A DNA stretch of 64,000 bases. Origin: Mariniphaga sediminis (GTDB lineage Bacteria; Bacteroidota; Bacteroidia; Bacteroidales; Prolixibacteraceae). The DNA lies in the NCBI RefSeq assembly GCF_003573545.1, contig NZ_QWET01000017.1, positions 34,435 through 98,434 on the forward strand, given 5' to 3'. The translations under genes and the position numbers were made by a program. Below are positions 42,553-51,700 of the stretch, piece after piece. Below the pieces are notes generated by a model, which ran no database searches, was not told the origin of the DNA, and was given only the letters and a program-made list of their open reading frames with translations. How positions within the stretch are numbered: position 1 is the first letter of the stretch; every line of letters begins with the position of its first letter.

Positions 42553-43575
42553 TTAAGATGAACTTAGTTCCTTGGTAGATAACAACCCGCACGCAGCATA
42601 AATATCCTGCCCCCGGGAGGCGCGGATGGTGGTAAGGATGCCTTTTTTGTTCAGCATGTCTTTAAAATGGCGGATGGTTTCTTCACCCGGACTTTTCAGT
42701 GGTGTGCCGGGAACCGGATGAAAACGGATAAGGTTTATGCGGCATTTGAGTCCTTGTAATAACCGGGTCAATTCATTTATGTGACGCGTAGAGTCGTTCA
42801 GCCCTTCAAACAAAATATATTCGAACGACACGCGCCGTTGCCGTCCAAAGTCCCAGCTTTTGATCTCGTTTACCACTTCTTCTATCGGGTAGGCAACCTC
42901 CACGGGCATCAATTGTCGACGTTCGTCGTTGAACGGAGTGTGCAAACTTACAGCAAGATGTGCTTCGCATTTTTCAAGGAAGGTGAGCATGCCGGGAATA
43001 ATTCCTATCGTGGAAACTGTAATCCTGCGCGGGCTCATGGCAAAACCCCATTCAGAAGTGAGAATTTCGATACTCTTCAGAACCTCTTCCAGGTTATCAA
43101 AAGGTTCGCCCATGCCCATATACACAATATTGGACACCTCACCGGCTTCATCAATGCTTTTAATCTGATTAATAATTTCTCCTGCCGACAATTGTCCCTG
43201 AAACCCTTGTTTGGCGGTATAACAAAACAGGCAGCCCATTTTACATCCAACTTGTGAACTAACGCAAACAGTTTTTCGGTCGCGTTCGGGGATCATTGCT
43301 GTTTCAATAAATTTATGTTGAATGGTAGGGAATAAGTACTTTTTTGTACCATCGGTACTTTTCTGAACTTTAGTCGGACTTATCAACCCAAACTCAAATT
43401 TTTCATTCAGCAGTTCTCTTGCTTTTTTGGAAAGATTGGTCATTTCGTCAATCATCGAAACGTCTTTTTTATATAGCCAATCAGCTATTTGCCGGGCTGT
43501 AAATGGGGGCAGGTTCAGGCTTTTTGCAACCTGCTGCAATTCTGTAATCGTCTTTCCAAAAAGCTTTTCCTTCAT
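42553..43575 (-). CDS. rlmN: Dual-specificity RNA methyltransferase RlmN
   Basis: Radical-SAM enzyme that methylates C2 of A2503 in 23S rRNA and A37 of some tRNAs. 340 residues. The radical-SAM cysteines are in CKMGCLFC, the GEPFDNLEEV and AVSLHTPFNDERR segments are typical, and the C-terminal mechanistic cysteine is in IYAACGLL. The ATG at 43575 is preferred to a GTG one codon upstream. A TATCTTTG -7 box lies 16 bases upstream. Confidence 0.96.
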   Translation of the reverse strand: MKEKLFGKTITELQQVAKSLNLPPFTARQIADWLYKKDVSMIDEMTNLSKKARELLNEKFEFGLISPTKVQKSTDGTKKYLFPTIQHKFIETAMIPERDRKTVCVSSQVGCKMGCLFCYTAKQGFQGQLSAGEIINQIKSIDEAGEVSNIVYMGMGEPFDNLEEVLKSIEILTSEWGFAMSPRRITVSTIGIIPGMLTFLEKCEAHLAVSLHTPFNDERRQLMPVEVAYPIEEVVNEIKSWDFGRQRRVSFEYILFEGLNDSTRHINELTRLLQGLKCRINLIRFHPVPGTPLKSPGEETIRHFKDMLNKKGILTTIRASRGQDIYAACGLLSTKELSSS

Positions 43576-43591
43576 CACAAATAATTTGGGA

Positions 43592-43599
43592 CAAAGATA
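43592..43599 (-). promoter_or_regulatory. Candidate -7 box for rlmN
   Basis: Minus-strand TATCTTTG matches TANNTTTG 16 bases before the ATG, predicting a leader of about a dozen bases. Confidence 0.4.
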
Positions 43600-43718
43600 G
43601 GGGAAAATCGGTAAAACTATTATTTGCCGGGCATCCCGGAATCAGCCGGGGATAGTTTTGTATCCGCTTTTCTCTTTTAAAAAAAAAGTGGATATTTGAA
43701 TGATTTGAAATTAAAGTA

Positions 43719-44252
43719 ATGAAACAGTTTCTTATTATTCTGGCAATGTTTTTCTCTTTTTTTTCGGAGAAACGTACACCTGGCGTGAGCTTGTTTTTGG
43801 AGGATAGTTCAGGGACCGAAACGGTTGCTTTTCAGCAGACAGGAGAGCAGGGGAAAGCATCGTTTGGCTTTTTGGATGGAGGAAGTTACAGGCTGTTGGT
43901 TGAGTTTCCTCAGCAAAATGGAAAATGGGTGAAAGAAAAACGCAGGCACAGTATCCTCACAAAAGCAGCATACAATTCTAGGAATAATACCTATTATTAT
44001 CAGGGGAAGGAGGGCTATTTTTCACTAAAATTCAGTGGGTTGAAAAAGATAGATCAGGAGAATTTTCGCCCTGTTTTTCGGGAAGTGAGGCTGGAAGAGG
44101 ATATTCAAATTAATGTATTACAATTTCAGGCCCTGAAAAAGGGAGGACAGATCAATATCTCAGTAAGAACTCTTACTGCGGCCCGGTTTAAAAAGAAAGT
44201 GGAAAAAGCCGAAAATGATATTTCTATGCTTTCAGTACCCGGAATTAAATGA
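43719..44252 (+). CDS. Hypothetical secreted protein
   Basis: 177 residues, not recognised. The N-terminus (MKQFLIILAMFFSFFSEKR) is a short signal peptide or anchor. The mature part is basic, with a beta-rich first half (GVSLFLEDSSGTETVAFQQT, ASFGFLDGGSYRLLVEFPQQ) reminiscent of a carboxypeptidase-regulatory sandwich, then a charged helical end. It converges with kbl, overlapping by eight bases. Confidence 0.6.
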   Translation: MKQFLIILAMFFSFFSEKRTPGVSLFLEDSSGTETVAFQQTGEQGKASFGFLDGGSYRLLVEFPQQNGKWVKEKRRHSILTKAAYNSRNNTYYYQGKEGYFSLKFSGLKKIDQENFRPVFREVRLEEDIQINVLQFQALKKGGQINISVRTLTAARFKKKVEKAENDISMLSVPGIK

Positions 44253-45432
44253 TATTCAGATTTTTTCCTACTTTAATAAAAGCTTCCACTGCCTGATCTA
44301 TTTCTTCGTAGCTATGTGCTGCTGAAAGTTGTACACGAATCCGTGCTTTTCCACGTGGAACCACCGGGAAACAAAAACCTATCACGTAAACGCCTTCTTT
44401 TAACAGCTCGTCGGCAAATTTTATGGCCAGAGGTTCGTCGTAAATCATTACCGGAACAATGGCTGTATTTCCTTTTACCAGGTCAAAGCCGGCTTTTTTC
44501 ATTTTGTTTCTGAAATATTTGGCATTTTTCATGGTTTTGGCCGGAAGGGAACCAGATGCAGAAAGTATTTCCAATACTTTCAGGGTAGCTCCTACTGTAG
44601 CAGGGGCCAACGTGTTGGAGAAAAGGTACGGACGCGATCGTTGCCGCAGCATTTCAATGATTTCTTTTCGCCCCGAAGTACAACCTCCGTTACCACCTCC
44701 CAGCGCTTTGCCAAAGGTAGTGGTAACAATATCAATTTGTCCGAGCAATCCATAATGTTCTGCTGTTCCCCTGCCATGCTTGCCAATGTATCCGGTGGCA
44801 TGCGAATCGTCTACCATCACTAAAGCGTCGTATTTTTCAGCCAGTTCCACAATTTTGGGTAATTTGGCCATATCGCCGTCCATGGAGAAGACACCGTCGG
44901 TAACAATGAGTCTGTATTTGGCCTCTGCCGCGTCTTTGAGGCATTTTTCCAGTTCCTTCATATCGGAATGTTTATACCGGAAACGCTGTGCTTTGCAAAG
45001 CCGCACACCGTCGATGATGGAAGCATGGTTCAGTTCATCGGAGATAATAGCTGAATCAGTACCAAGCAGTGGCTCGAAAACTCCGCCATTGGCGTCGAAA
45101 CAGGCACAGTACAAAATAGTATCTTCTGTGCCAAGGAATTCAGAAACTTTTTGTTCCAACTCTTTGTGAATTTCCTGTGTGCCACAGATAAACCGTACGG
45201 AAGATAATCCAAATCCCCAGTAATTCATTACTTCTTGTGCGGCTTTTATTACTTCGGGATGATTGGCAAGCCCCAGGTAATTGTTGGCGCAAAAATTAAG
45301 CACTGTTTCACCCGAAGAAACACGGATTTCAGAATCCTGTGATGAAGTGATAATTCGCTCCGATTTGAACAAACCCTGTTCTTTAAGTTCTTCGAGGTTT
45401 TTTTGCAAGTCGTGTTTTATTTGGCTGTACAT
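44245..45432 (-). CDS. kbl: Glycine C-acetyltransferase (2-amino-3-ketobutyrate CoA ligase)
   Basis: PLP enzyme that cleaves 2-amino-3-ketobutyrate with CoA to glycine and acetyl-CoA, completing threonine breakdown begun by Tdh at 11.8 kb. 395 residues, alpha-oxoamine synthase family. VDDSHATGYIG and the PLP-lysine stretch TTTFGKALGG are clear, as are NNYLGLANHPEV and SVRFICGTQ. Monocistronic; unlike in E. coli it is not next to tdh. Confidence 0.95.
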   Translation of the reverse strand: MYSQIKHDLQKNLEELKEQGLFKSERIITSSQDSEIRVSSGETVLNFCANNYLGLANHPEVIKAAQEVMNYWGFGLSSVRFICGTQEIHKELEQKVSEFLGTEDTILYCACFDANGGVFEPLLGTDSAIISDELNHASIIDGVRLCKAQRFRYKHSDMKELEKCLKDAAEAKYRLIVTDGVFSMDGDMAKLPKIVELAEKYDALVMVDDSHATGYIGKHGRGTAEHYGLLGQIDIVTTTFGKALGGGNGGCTSGRKEIIEMLRQRSRPYLFSNTLAPATVGATLKVLEILSASGSLPAKTMKNAKYFRNKMKKAGFDLVKGNTAIVPVMIYDEPLAIKFADELLKEGVYVIGFCFPVVPRGKARIRVQLSAAHSYEEIDQAVEAFIKVGKNLNII

Positions 45433-45756
45433 ATTTTAGAAATTAAATTTTTATCAAAGAAATAAGTAGTTAGTAGACAAAATAATAGTCACACTGCGGG
45501 CATATATTTTTCAGGATCTTCTTAAGTGCAAATGGGATTTTGCAAATTGTTATTTCCCAAAGTTTTTTTGCCATTTTCATTTTTACTTTTACCTCCTGCT
45601 AATTTACAATACAAATTAATGAAACAATTCTCAGAAAAGAAGTGATAAAAAACAGAATTGATTTTTACAAAATTGGAATTTAGCTACTTTTATATTTCAT
45701 TTGTCTTTTTAGAGAAAAAATTTGTTTTGCCTTGAAAGCTGACAAACTTAAACGCC
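45433..45756. other. Divergent intergenic gap
   Basis: 324 AT-rich bases between kbl and the ECF sigma gene. Only imperfect -7 matches (TACTTTTA at 45685, TATATTTC at 45691) are visible, both short of the TANNTTTG consensus. No RNA gene or stable hairpin recognised. Confidence 0.5.
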
Positions 45757-46347
45757 TTGAAGAATAAACGAAAATATCCATACAAAAATACTTCAGAAAA
45801 GGATTTAATGTCTTTTGAGCAATTATTCCGGTTGTTTTATCCGCGGCTAAAAAACTATGCCTTTAGTTTGTTGCAGAATGAGAACGAAGCTGAAGATATG
45901 GTACAGGATGTATTTTTCCAGTTGTGGCAGAATATGGCGGATTTTGATGATGAAGGAAATGGCGGTTCTTACCTTTTTACCTTGCTTAAAAATAAATGTT
46001 TGAACTCCTTGAAGCATAAAGTGGTGGAGGAAAAATATGCTGTCCGGTTAGCCAAAAATGAAACGGAAGAGTTGTATCATATCAGTTTTGCGGAGACGAA
46101 TGAGTTTATCTCTATGGAAGAAAGACTTATGTTTGAGCTGGAAATGATTATTAAAGAAATGCCTGAAAAATGTCAGACTGCTTTTCGTTTGAAATGGTTT
46201 GAAGGGAAAAAGATTCGTGAAATTGCCAAAATTATGGACATTTCCACTACTATGGTGGACAAACACCTGGCCAAAGGACTGCAAATTGCCCGAAAAAACA
46301 TGGATCCGGATTTGTATATTTTCTTTTTGGTCCGGTTTCAGAAATAA
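45757..46347 (+). CDS. ECF RNA polymerase sigma factor, no adjacent anti-sigma
   Basis: 196 residues from TTG 45757; an in-frame ATG at 45808 preceded by AAAGGA gives 179 residues and is an equally good start. Region 2 (FEQLFRLFYPRLKNYAF, EAEDMVQDVFFQLWQ) and region 4 (IREIAKIMDISTTMVDKHLAKGLQ) are clear. The next gene is a second ECF sigma factor and no anti-sigma gene lies between them, so this one has no obvious cognate partner. Confidence 0.9.
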   Translation: MKNKRKYPYKNTSEKDLMSFEQLFRLFYPRLKNYAFSLLQNENEAEDMVQDVFFQLWQNMADFDDEGNGGSYLFTLLKNKCLNSLKHKVVEEKYAVRLAKNETEELYHISFAETNEFISMEERLMFELEMIIKEMPEKCQTAFRLKWFEGKKIREIAKIMDISTTMVDKHLAKGLQIARKNMDPDLYIFFLVRFQK

Positions 46348-46438
46348 GTTTCAGAAAAGAATGAAAAGCATTCAACGATCTAACAGGTTTTAAACAGAAA
46401 AAAATACGTATTGGCTAAGTTGTCAGGAATATTATGTA

Positions 46439-46470
46439 TTTGAAAATCCATTAAAATTCGTTTACATTTG
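46439..46470 (+). promoter_or_regulatory. Promoter of the locus sigma factor
   Basis: TTTG (46439-46442), 20 bases, then TACATTTG (46463-46470), fitting the TTTG / TANNTTTG promoter with good spacing; the sigma gene starts 24 bases downstream. Confidence 0.6.
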
Positions 46471-46493
46471 TTTTTCAGCTAAAAAAAAACTCA

Positions 46494-47084
46494 TTGGGGA
46501 ACCAGAAAAATATATCTGATACCAGATTAACCTACCTTGTTAAAGAGGGCGTAAAAGGAGCTTTTCAGGAGTTGTTCGAAAGGTACGCCCCCCGAATTTA
46601 TCAGTTTTCGCTTTCTTATTTAAAAAATGAGCAGGAAGCGGAAGAGCAGGTTCAGGATGTTTTTTTGAAAATTTGGGAAAAGCGGGAATCGTTGGATCGG
46701 TCAAAAAGTATCAAAGCGTTTATTTTTAAAATTGCAGTCAATTCTATCTATGATTTTACACGCCGTAAAAATATTGAGAATGCATTTAAAGATTTTGCCC
46801 GTGCAGATTTTGATCTTCAATCCGACAGTACCTGGCATCAGGTAATTTTTGATGAGATGCTGGATAGCCTGGATGTTCTGGTGAAGCAAATGCCAACAGA
46901 AAGGCAAAAAATCTTCCGGCTAAGCCGGGAGGAAGGACTGACAAATGATGAAATAGCCCGGAAGCTAAACCTCTCCAAACGTACGGTTGAAAATCAGTTG
47001 TATCGGGCCATTGCTTACCTGAAAGAACATTTTAAAACCGAGTCACTACTTGCATTGCTGTTTTTTTACCTGTGGTGCGGTTAA
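46494..47084 (+). CDS. ECF RNA polymerase sigma factor of the SusCD locus
   Basis: 196 residues, start TTG at 46494. Region 2 (FQELFERYAPRIYQFSL, EAEEQVQDVFLKIWEKRE) and region 4 (NDEIARKLNLSKRTVENQLYRAIAYLK) are intact. The order sigma, FecR, SusC, SusD is the standard trans-envelope circuit by which Bacteroidota switch on glycan loci. The FecR gene is unusually far off (540 bases) across a structured gap. A well-formed primary promoter lies upstream. Confidence 0.93.
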   Translation: MGNQKNISDTRLTYLVKEGVKGAFQELFERYAPRIYQFSLSYLKNEQEAEEQVQDVFLKIWEKRESLDRSKSIKAFIFKIAVNSIYDFTRRKNIENAFKDFARADFDLQSDSTWHQVIFDEMLDSLDVLVKQMPTERQKIFRLSREEGLTNDEIARKLNLSKRTVENQLYRAIAYLKEHFKTESLLALLFFYLWCG

Positions 47085-47623
47085 CCGGGTGGCACTAATT
47101 CGGATTCGCGCAATGAGTTATTTGTTGTGCAGGATCCTGTTTTGCAACAGCAAAACAGGCTGAAAGCTCGAAATAACCCGGCCCGGAGCAAAGAGAAACT
47201 TTAAGAAGCAGATAATATGTGAATGCGCTTTTTTTTGACATCCGGCCCCGGCTTTATTTCAATTTTATTATCAGTTTTTGCAAACAATATTTACAAGCTG
47301 AAACTGAGCAAACAAAGGCTTTTGGAAGGTTGCCGGCTGTCATCTTTCAGGAGAAATTTCCAATCTTAAATGAGTATATTGTCCATACAATCCGTATTAC
47401 TTTTAGAAACTGTTTAAAAATCGTAAGAATAAAATATTATATAGAATGGGTTTATGTTTTATTGCACAAATTATAATATTGAAAGTCAATTTATTTTACC
47501 CCGACCCTAAAGGGAGTAAATTGATTTTCAGTACACCCTTCAGGGATTGGGGTTAAATCTGAAAATCAAAGCAATATAGTGCCGTGGAATAGAATTTAAA
47601 CAGTTTCTTAACAGAGAAAAAAA
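47085..47623. other. Structured gap between sigma and fecR-like genes
   Basis: 539 bases without a convincing gene. The right end holds two overlapping hairpins (described separately). An 85-codon open frame at 47219-47476 has no recognisable features and is judged spurious. No exact TANNTTTG box was found, so the FecR-SusCD genes may use an ECF promoter. Confidence 0.5.
47486..47569. repeat. Two overlapping hairpins with CCCT..AGGG cores
   Basis: Hairpin 1: TCAATTTA (47486-47493) / TAAATTGA (47517-47524) enclosing CCCTAAAGGG. Hairpin 2: TTGATTTTCAG (47521-47531) / CTGAAAATCAA (47559-47569) enclosing CCCTTCAGGG. The arms overlap at 47521-47524, so the two cannot form together. The ACCCC-x-A-x-CCCT-x-AAGGG sequence occurs in inverted orientation in both. 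A mobile palindrome or an alternating leader structure is possible. Confidence 0.5.
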
Positions 47624-48646
47624 ATGAATAATCAAATTGAAAATATAATACGACATGGAAACGCCGAAAATGCCGGAGTAAAGGAGCGGCAAGAGATGTT
47701 GTCTCTTTTTCATCAGCCTGAAAAGGAATATGAACTGAAAGATGTGATGGTAAAAGAGTTGAATGAATGGGAGGTTTCTGATGATTCACTTCCCAATATG
47801 CACAAAATGTTTTCCTCAATCTGGAGAAAAATTGAAAAAGAAGAACGACAGAATGTTATTAAAACCCGCTACCTGAATGTGGCGGTGCAGATTGCCGCCA
47901 CCCTGGTTTTGGGATTGTTTCTTGGAATTTATGTTACTTCTTTGTTGAACAAACAGGAACCTGTATTTTACACAGCCCATTCCCCGATGGGGTCGGTATC
48001 AGAATGGAACCTGCCTGACGGTACGGTTATTTTTCTTAACTCCGGCTCGGAAATAAAATACAGTGTAAACGATAAAAATGCAACGCGGGAAGTATATCTC
48101 AGTGGCGAGGCCTGGTTTCAGGTCGGAAAAGATAAAAAACGTCCTTTTGTAGTTCACACTCCTGCCTATGATGTGAAGGTTACTGGCACCCGTTTCAACG
48201 TAAAAGCATATAAAGAAGAAAATAAAGTAACTACCACGCTGGAAGAAGGTGAGGTTACTATATTGGATGAAAATAACCCGCAACTTACCGAAGGCATCAT
48301 GCTGAGGCCCGGGCAACAGCTTACACTGGCCGGGAATTCAGGATTCCCTGAAATACAGGATGTAAATACCAAATGGGTTACGGCATGGAAAGACAACAAA
48401 CTGATTTTGGTAAATATGCCTCTGGAAGAGCTGATTGTATTGTTAGAGCGGAAATATGGGGTTGAGTTTGTGGTAAAAGATGAAAGTGTTCTGAATTACC
48501 ACTGCGATGCCACTTTTCAGGGCGAAACACTGATTGAACTGATGGATATTCTGAAAAAAATGATAGCGATCGACTATAAAATTGTAGGACAAACCATTGA
48601 AATAACTGCTGATAAAACCCGAAAAAAAGGAGGAACTATGAAATGA
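47624..48646 (+). CDS. FecR-family anti-sigma factor of the SusCD locus
   Basis: 340 residues: cytoplasmic sigma-binding part, membrane helix near 86-108 (VAVQIAATLVLGLFLGIYVTS), periplasmic FecR domain (MGSVSEWNLPDGTVIFLNSG, VYLSGEAWFQV, VKVTGTRFNVKAY) and C-terminal DUF4974 domain (MPLEELIVLLERKYGVEF). It should hold the sigma factor encoded upstream until the STN domain of the downstream SusC signals that glycan is being bound. Confidence 0.94.
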   Translation: MNNQIENIIRHGNAENAGVKERQEMLSLFHQPEKEYELKDVMVKELNEWEVSDDSLPNMHKMFSSIWRKIEKEERQNVIKTRYLNVAVQIAATLVLGLFLGIYVTSLLNKQEPVFYTAHSPMGSVSEWNLPDGTVIFLNSGSEIKYSVNDKNATREVYLSGEAWFQVGKDKKRPFVVHTPAYDVKVTGTRFNVKAYKEENKVTTTLEEGEVTILDENNPQLTEGIMLRPGQQLTLAGNSGFPEIQDVNTKWVTAWKDNKLILVNMPLEELIVLLERKYGVEFVVKDESVLNYHCDATFQGETLIELMDILKKMIAIDYKIVGQTIEITADKTRKKGGTMK

Positions 48647-48659
48647 ACTGACAGTATAA

Positions 48660-48728
48660 CCCCGTCTGATCCGACCGGGGAAATACCTTAAAAAAACAGG
48701 CCGAAAAGTGCGGGAACACCTGTCGGCC
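48660..48728 (+). other. GC-rich hairpins in the fecR-susC gap
   Basis: CCCCGTC (48660-48666) pairs with GAC-C-GGGG (48673-48680, one bulged base), starting 14 bases after the FecR stop; GGCCGA (48699-48704) pairs with TCGGCC (48723-48728). No T-run follows either. They may stabilise the 5' end of the susC message or attenuate read-through. Confidence 0.35.
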
Positions 48729-48792
48729 CGGATCGTTTCGAAAAATGGTGGCAAGCCACCAATAAAGCTATTAATCAAAACATTTTAAAAGT

Positions 48793-51700
48793 ATGAAAAA
48801 TTTTTGTTTTACGCCTTTTCCGTTCAACGGGAAAGCAAAAAAATTAATTGTAATCATGAAGCTAACGGTTTTTATACTGTTTCTCACTCTTATGCAGGTT
48901 TCAGCCACTGGTTACTCGCAGGCCAACAAATTTTCATTCAGGGCTGAAAACAAGCAGGTAGTAGAAGTACTGCGGCAAATTGAAGAACACAGCGATTTTC
49001 GCTTTTTTTTCCTGCGTGAACAGGTAGATGTGGAGCGCCGGGTATCGGTAACAGCAAGGGAAGCAACAGTGGAACAAATTCTTGACGAATTATTCCAGGG
49101 GCAACCTGTACAATACGAATTTGCCAACGAAGCATTGATTGTTCTCACCCGTAGTGATAGCCCCATTGGCAGGGTAAATGACTACGGGAGTGGAGATATG
49201 GAGCAACGAACTGTTTCTGGTAAAGTGACCGACTCTAGTGAGCAACCATTGCCCGGTGTAACCGTTGTGGTAAAAGGAACCACACAGGGAACAGTTACTA
49301 ACGCCGACGGGGATTATACTTTGGCCAACATTCCGGATAATGCTATGCTGGTTTTCTCCTTTGTGGGGATGAAAATGAGAGAAGTGGCAGTTGGGAGTCA
49401 GATGAGGATTAATGTGAGGATGGAAGAAGAGACTATTGGGATTGAAGAAGTAGTGGCAGTTGGTTATGGGACAATGAAAAAGTCAGATATCACTGGTTCT
49501 GTTGCATCCATTTCGTCAGAATCTTTTTTAGATCAACCAGGCAGTTCTTCAAATTCAATAATAGCGGGAAAGGCACCGGGTGTAACAGTCAGAAGAAGTA
49601 ATGGTGCCCCGGGAGCATCTCCAATCATCCGTATTAGAGGGGCAAACTCCTTGTTGGGAAATAATGATCCTCTGATTGTAGTGGATGGTAACTATGGAAG
49701 TCTACCAAACATGTACGAAATTGAGTCTATTGAAATTTTAAAAGATGCTTCTGCAACCGCCATTTACGGTTCACGTGGTGCGAACGGCGTTATTCTGGTA
49801 ACGACAAAACGAGGTGCAGAGAGAAAGCCAACTTTGGAGTTCCATTCTGACATCTCATTCGATATGGTACCTCAACATTATGATTTAATGGATGCACACG
49901 AATTTGCCGAATTTAATAAAAGTGTTGGGGCGTATCCTTTTACTGATGCAGAGATAGCAAAATTTAAAGAAGGAGGTGGGACTGACTGGCAAGACGAGCT
50001 TTTGCAGACTGGTTTTTCACAAAATTACAAAGTAATATTGTCAGGAGGTTCAAAAAATATAAGATATTATATTACTCCTGGCTATAATAAGACAACTGGT
50101 ACTATTAGAAATTCAGAAGCAAGCGGTTATGGCTTAAAAGCTAAAGTTGATATGGATTTAAGCGACCGTCTTACCGTTCAGATAGAATCGAGTGTTAGCC
50201 ATAGCGAAAATCTTAATCCAAATTTGGCACAGGGCGGAAACAAATCGACAATTCCCCTTATGGCTGCAATAGCATGGTCACCAACCGAACCTATTTACAA
50301 TGAAGATGGATCATATAATCGTTTGGGAGTGGGTTCGGGCACATTGATGAATCCTGTATTAATGACAGAAGTTAAACAAACGAATTATGACGGGGGCGGC
50401 CATGGCGTTGGAAATATTGAATTTAAAATTATTGAAGGTTTGACATTGAACGCAAAAGCCAAAATCGGTTTCTGGAATGGGGGAAGCAGGAATTTTAAAA
50501 GCAGAGAATATAACGGTGTAAATGCAAATGCCAGTCAATCTTTTTATGAAAATAAAGACTGGCTGACAAATGCATTCCTGACTTATAGTAAAACATTTGC
50601 TAGTCTTCACGACATTTCGGCAATGGTGGGATTTGAACAAAGTAAATCTGAATACCAAAGTGTTAATGCAGTCGCAAACATTCTGCCGATTGAATCTGCG
50701 GAATGGCATAACCTCGGTTTGGCTGCACCGAATATAGGAGTTGGTTCTGGTTGGTCTGACAATTCCCTTCGGTCGTATTTTGGGCGTTTAAATTATAATT
50801 ATGCTTCGCGGTACTATGTAACGGTGAATTACCGTGCCGATGGATCATCCAAATTTAGGGGCGACAATAGGTGGGGGTATTTCCCTTCATTTTCTCTGGC
50901 ATGGAGGTTTTCCGAAGAAGAATTCATGAAAAATCAGAATGTGTTTCAAAACATAAGAATTCGTGGAGGATATGGTGTCACAGGGAGTCAGGCCATTAGT
51001 TCTTATTCTACATATTCGACTCTACGCGGCATGGGCTTCTATTGGGGAGATGTTTATCAATCCGGGTACATATCACAGATCGGTGGTAATCCTAACCTCA
51101 AATGGGAATCTACCAAACAATTGAATGCAGGGGTTGACTTTACAATGATAGATAATCGTTTATCGTTTGCCTTTGATTATTATAATAAGGAAACGGTAGA
51201 TTTATTGGCTCCCATTTCTGTCCCTGCATACGCCGGAGCTGATTCTGAATATGGCCGGACAAATGTGATTTCTAATGTTGGTGCTGTGAAAAATGAAGGT
51301 ATAGAGGTTAATTTAGATTACAATGCTATAAGAACACAGGACTGGTCGTATAATATTAACCTGAACGGAGCTTACAACTGGAATGAAGTACTTAATTTAG
51401 GTGAAACGGATATAATATACGGGCGTTCTTATGCTGCCGGACTGTCATCGACAAGTCCATTTGCATTATTGCCTGGCAAACCCATAGGTACGATTTACGG
51501 AATAAAATATTTGGGTATCTGGCAGAAAGATGAGGCGGATGAAGCCACTAAATATGGTGCCTCCCCAGGTGATTACAGGTATGAAGACCTGAATGGAAAT
51601 TACAATTACGATGCAGAAGACAGACAGGTTATTGGAAATACGAATCCTCCATTTACATGGGGTTTCAATAATCGACTTTCTTATAAAAATTTCAACCTGA

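Noticed and set aside
44347..44362. parS-like sequence TTTTCCACGTGGAACC inside kbl
   Set aside because: Two mismatches at defined positions and location inside a coding region; the CACGTG palindrome alone is not sufficient.
47219..47476. 85-codon open frame between the sigma and FecR genes
   Set aside because: No start context, family motif or signal; unlike neighbouring coding sequence and partly made of low-complexity residues.
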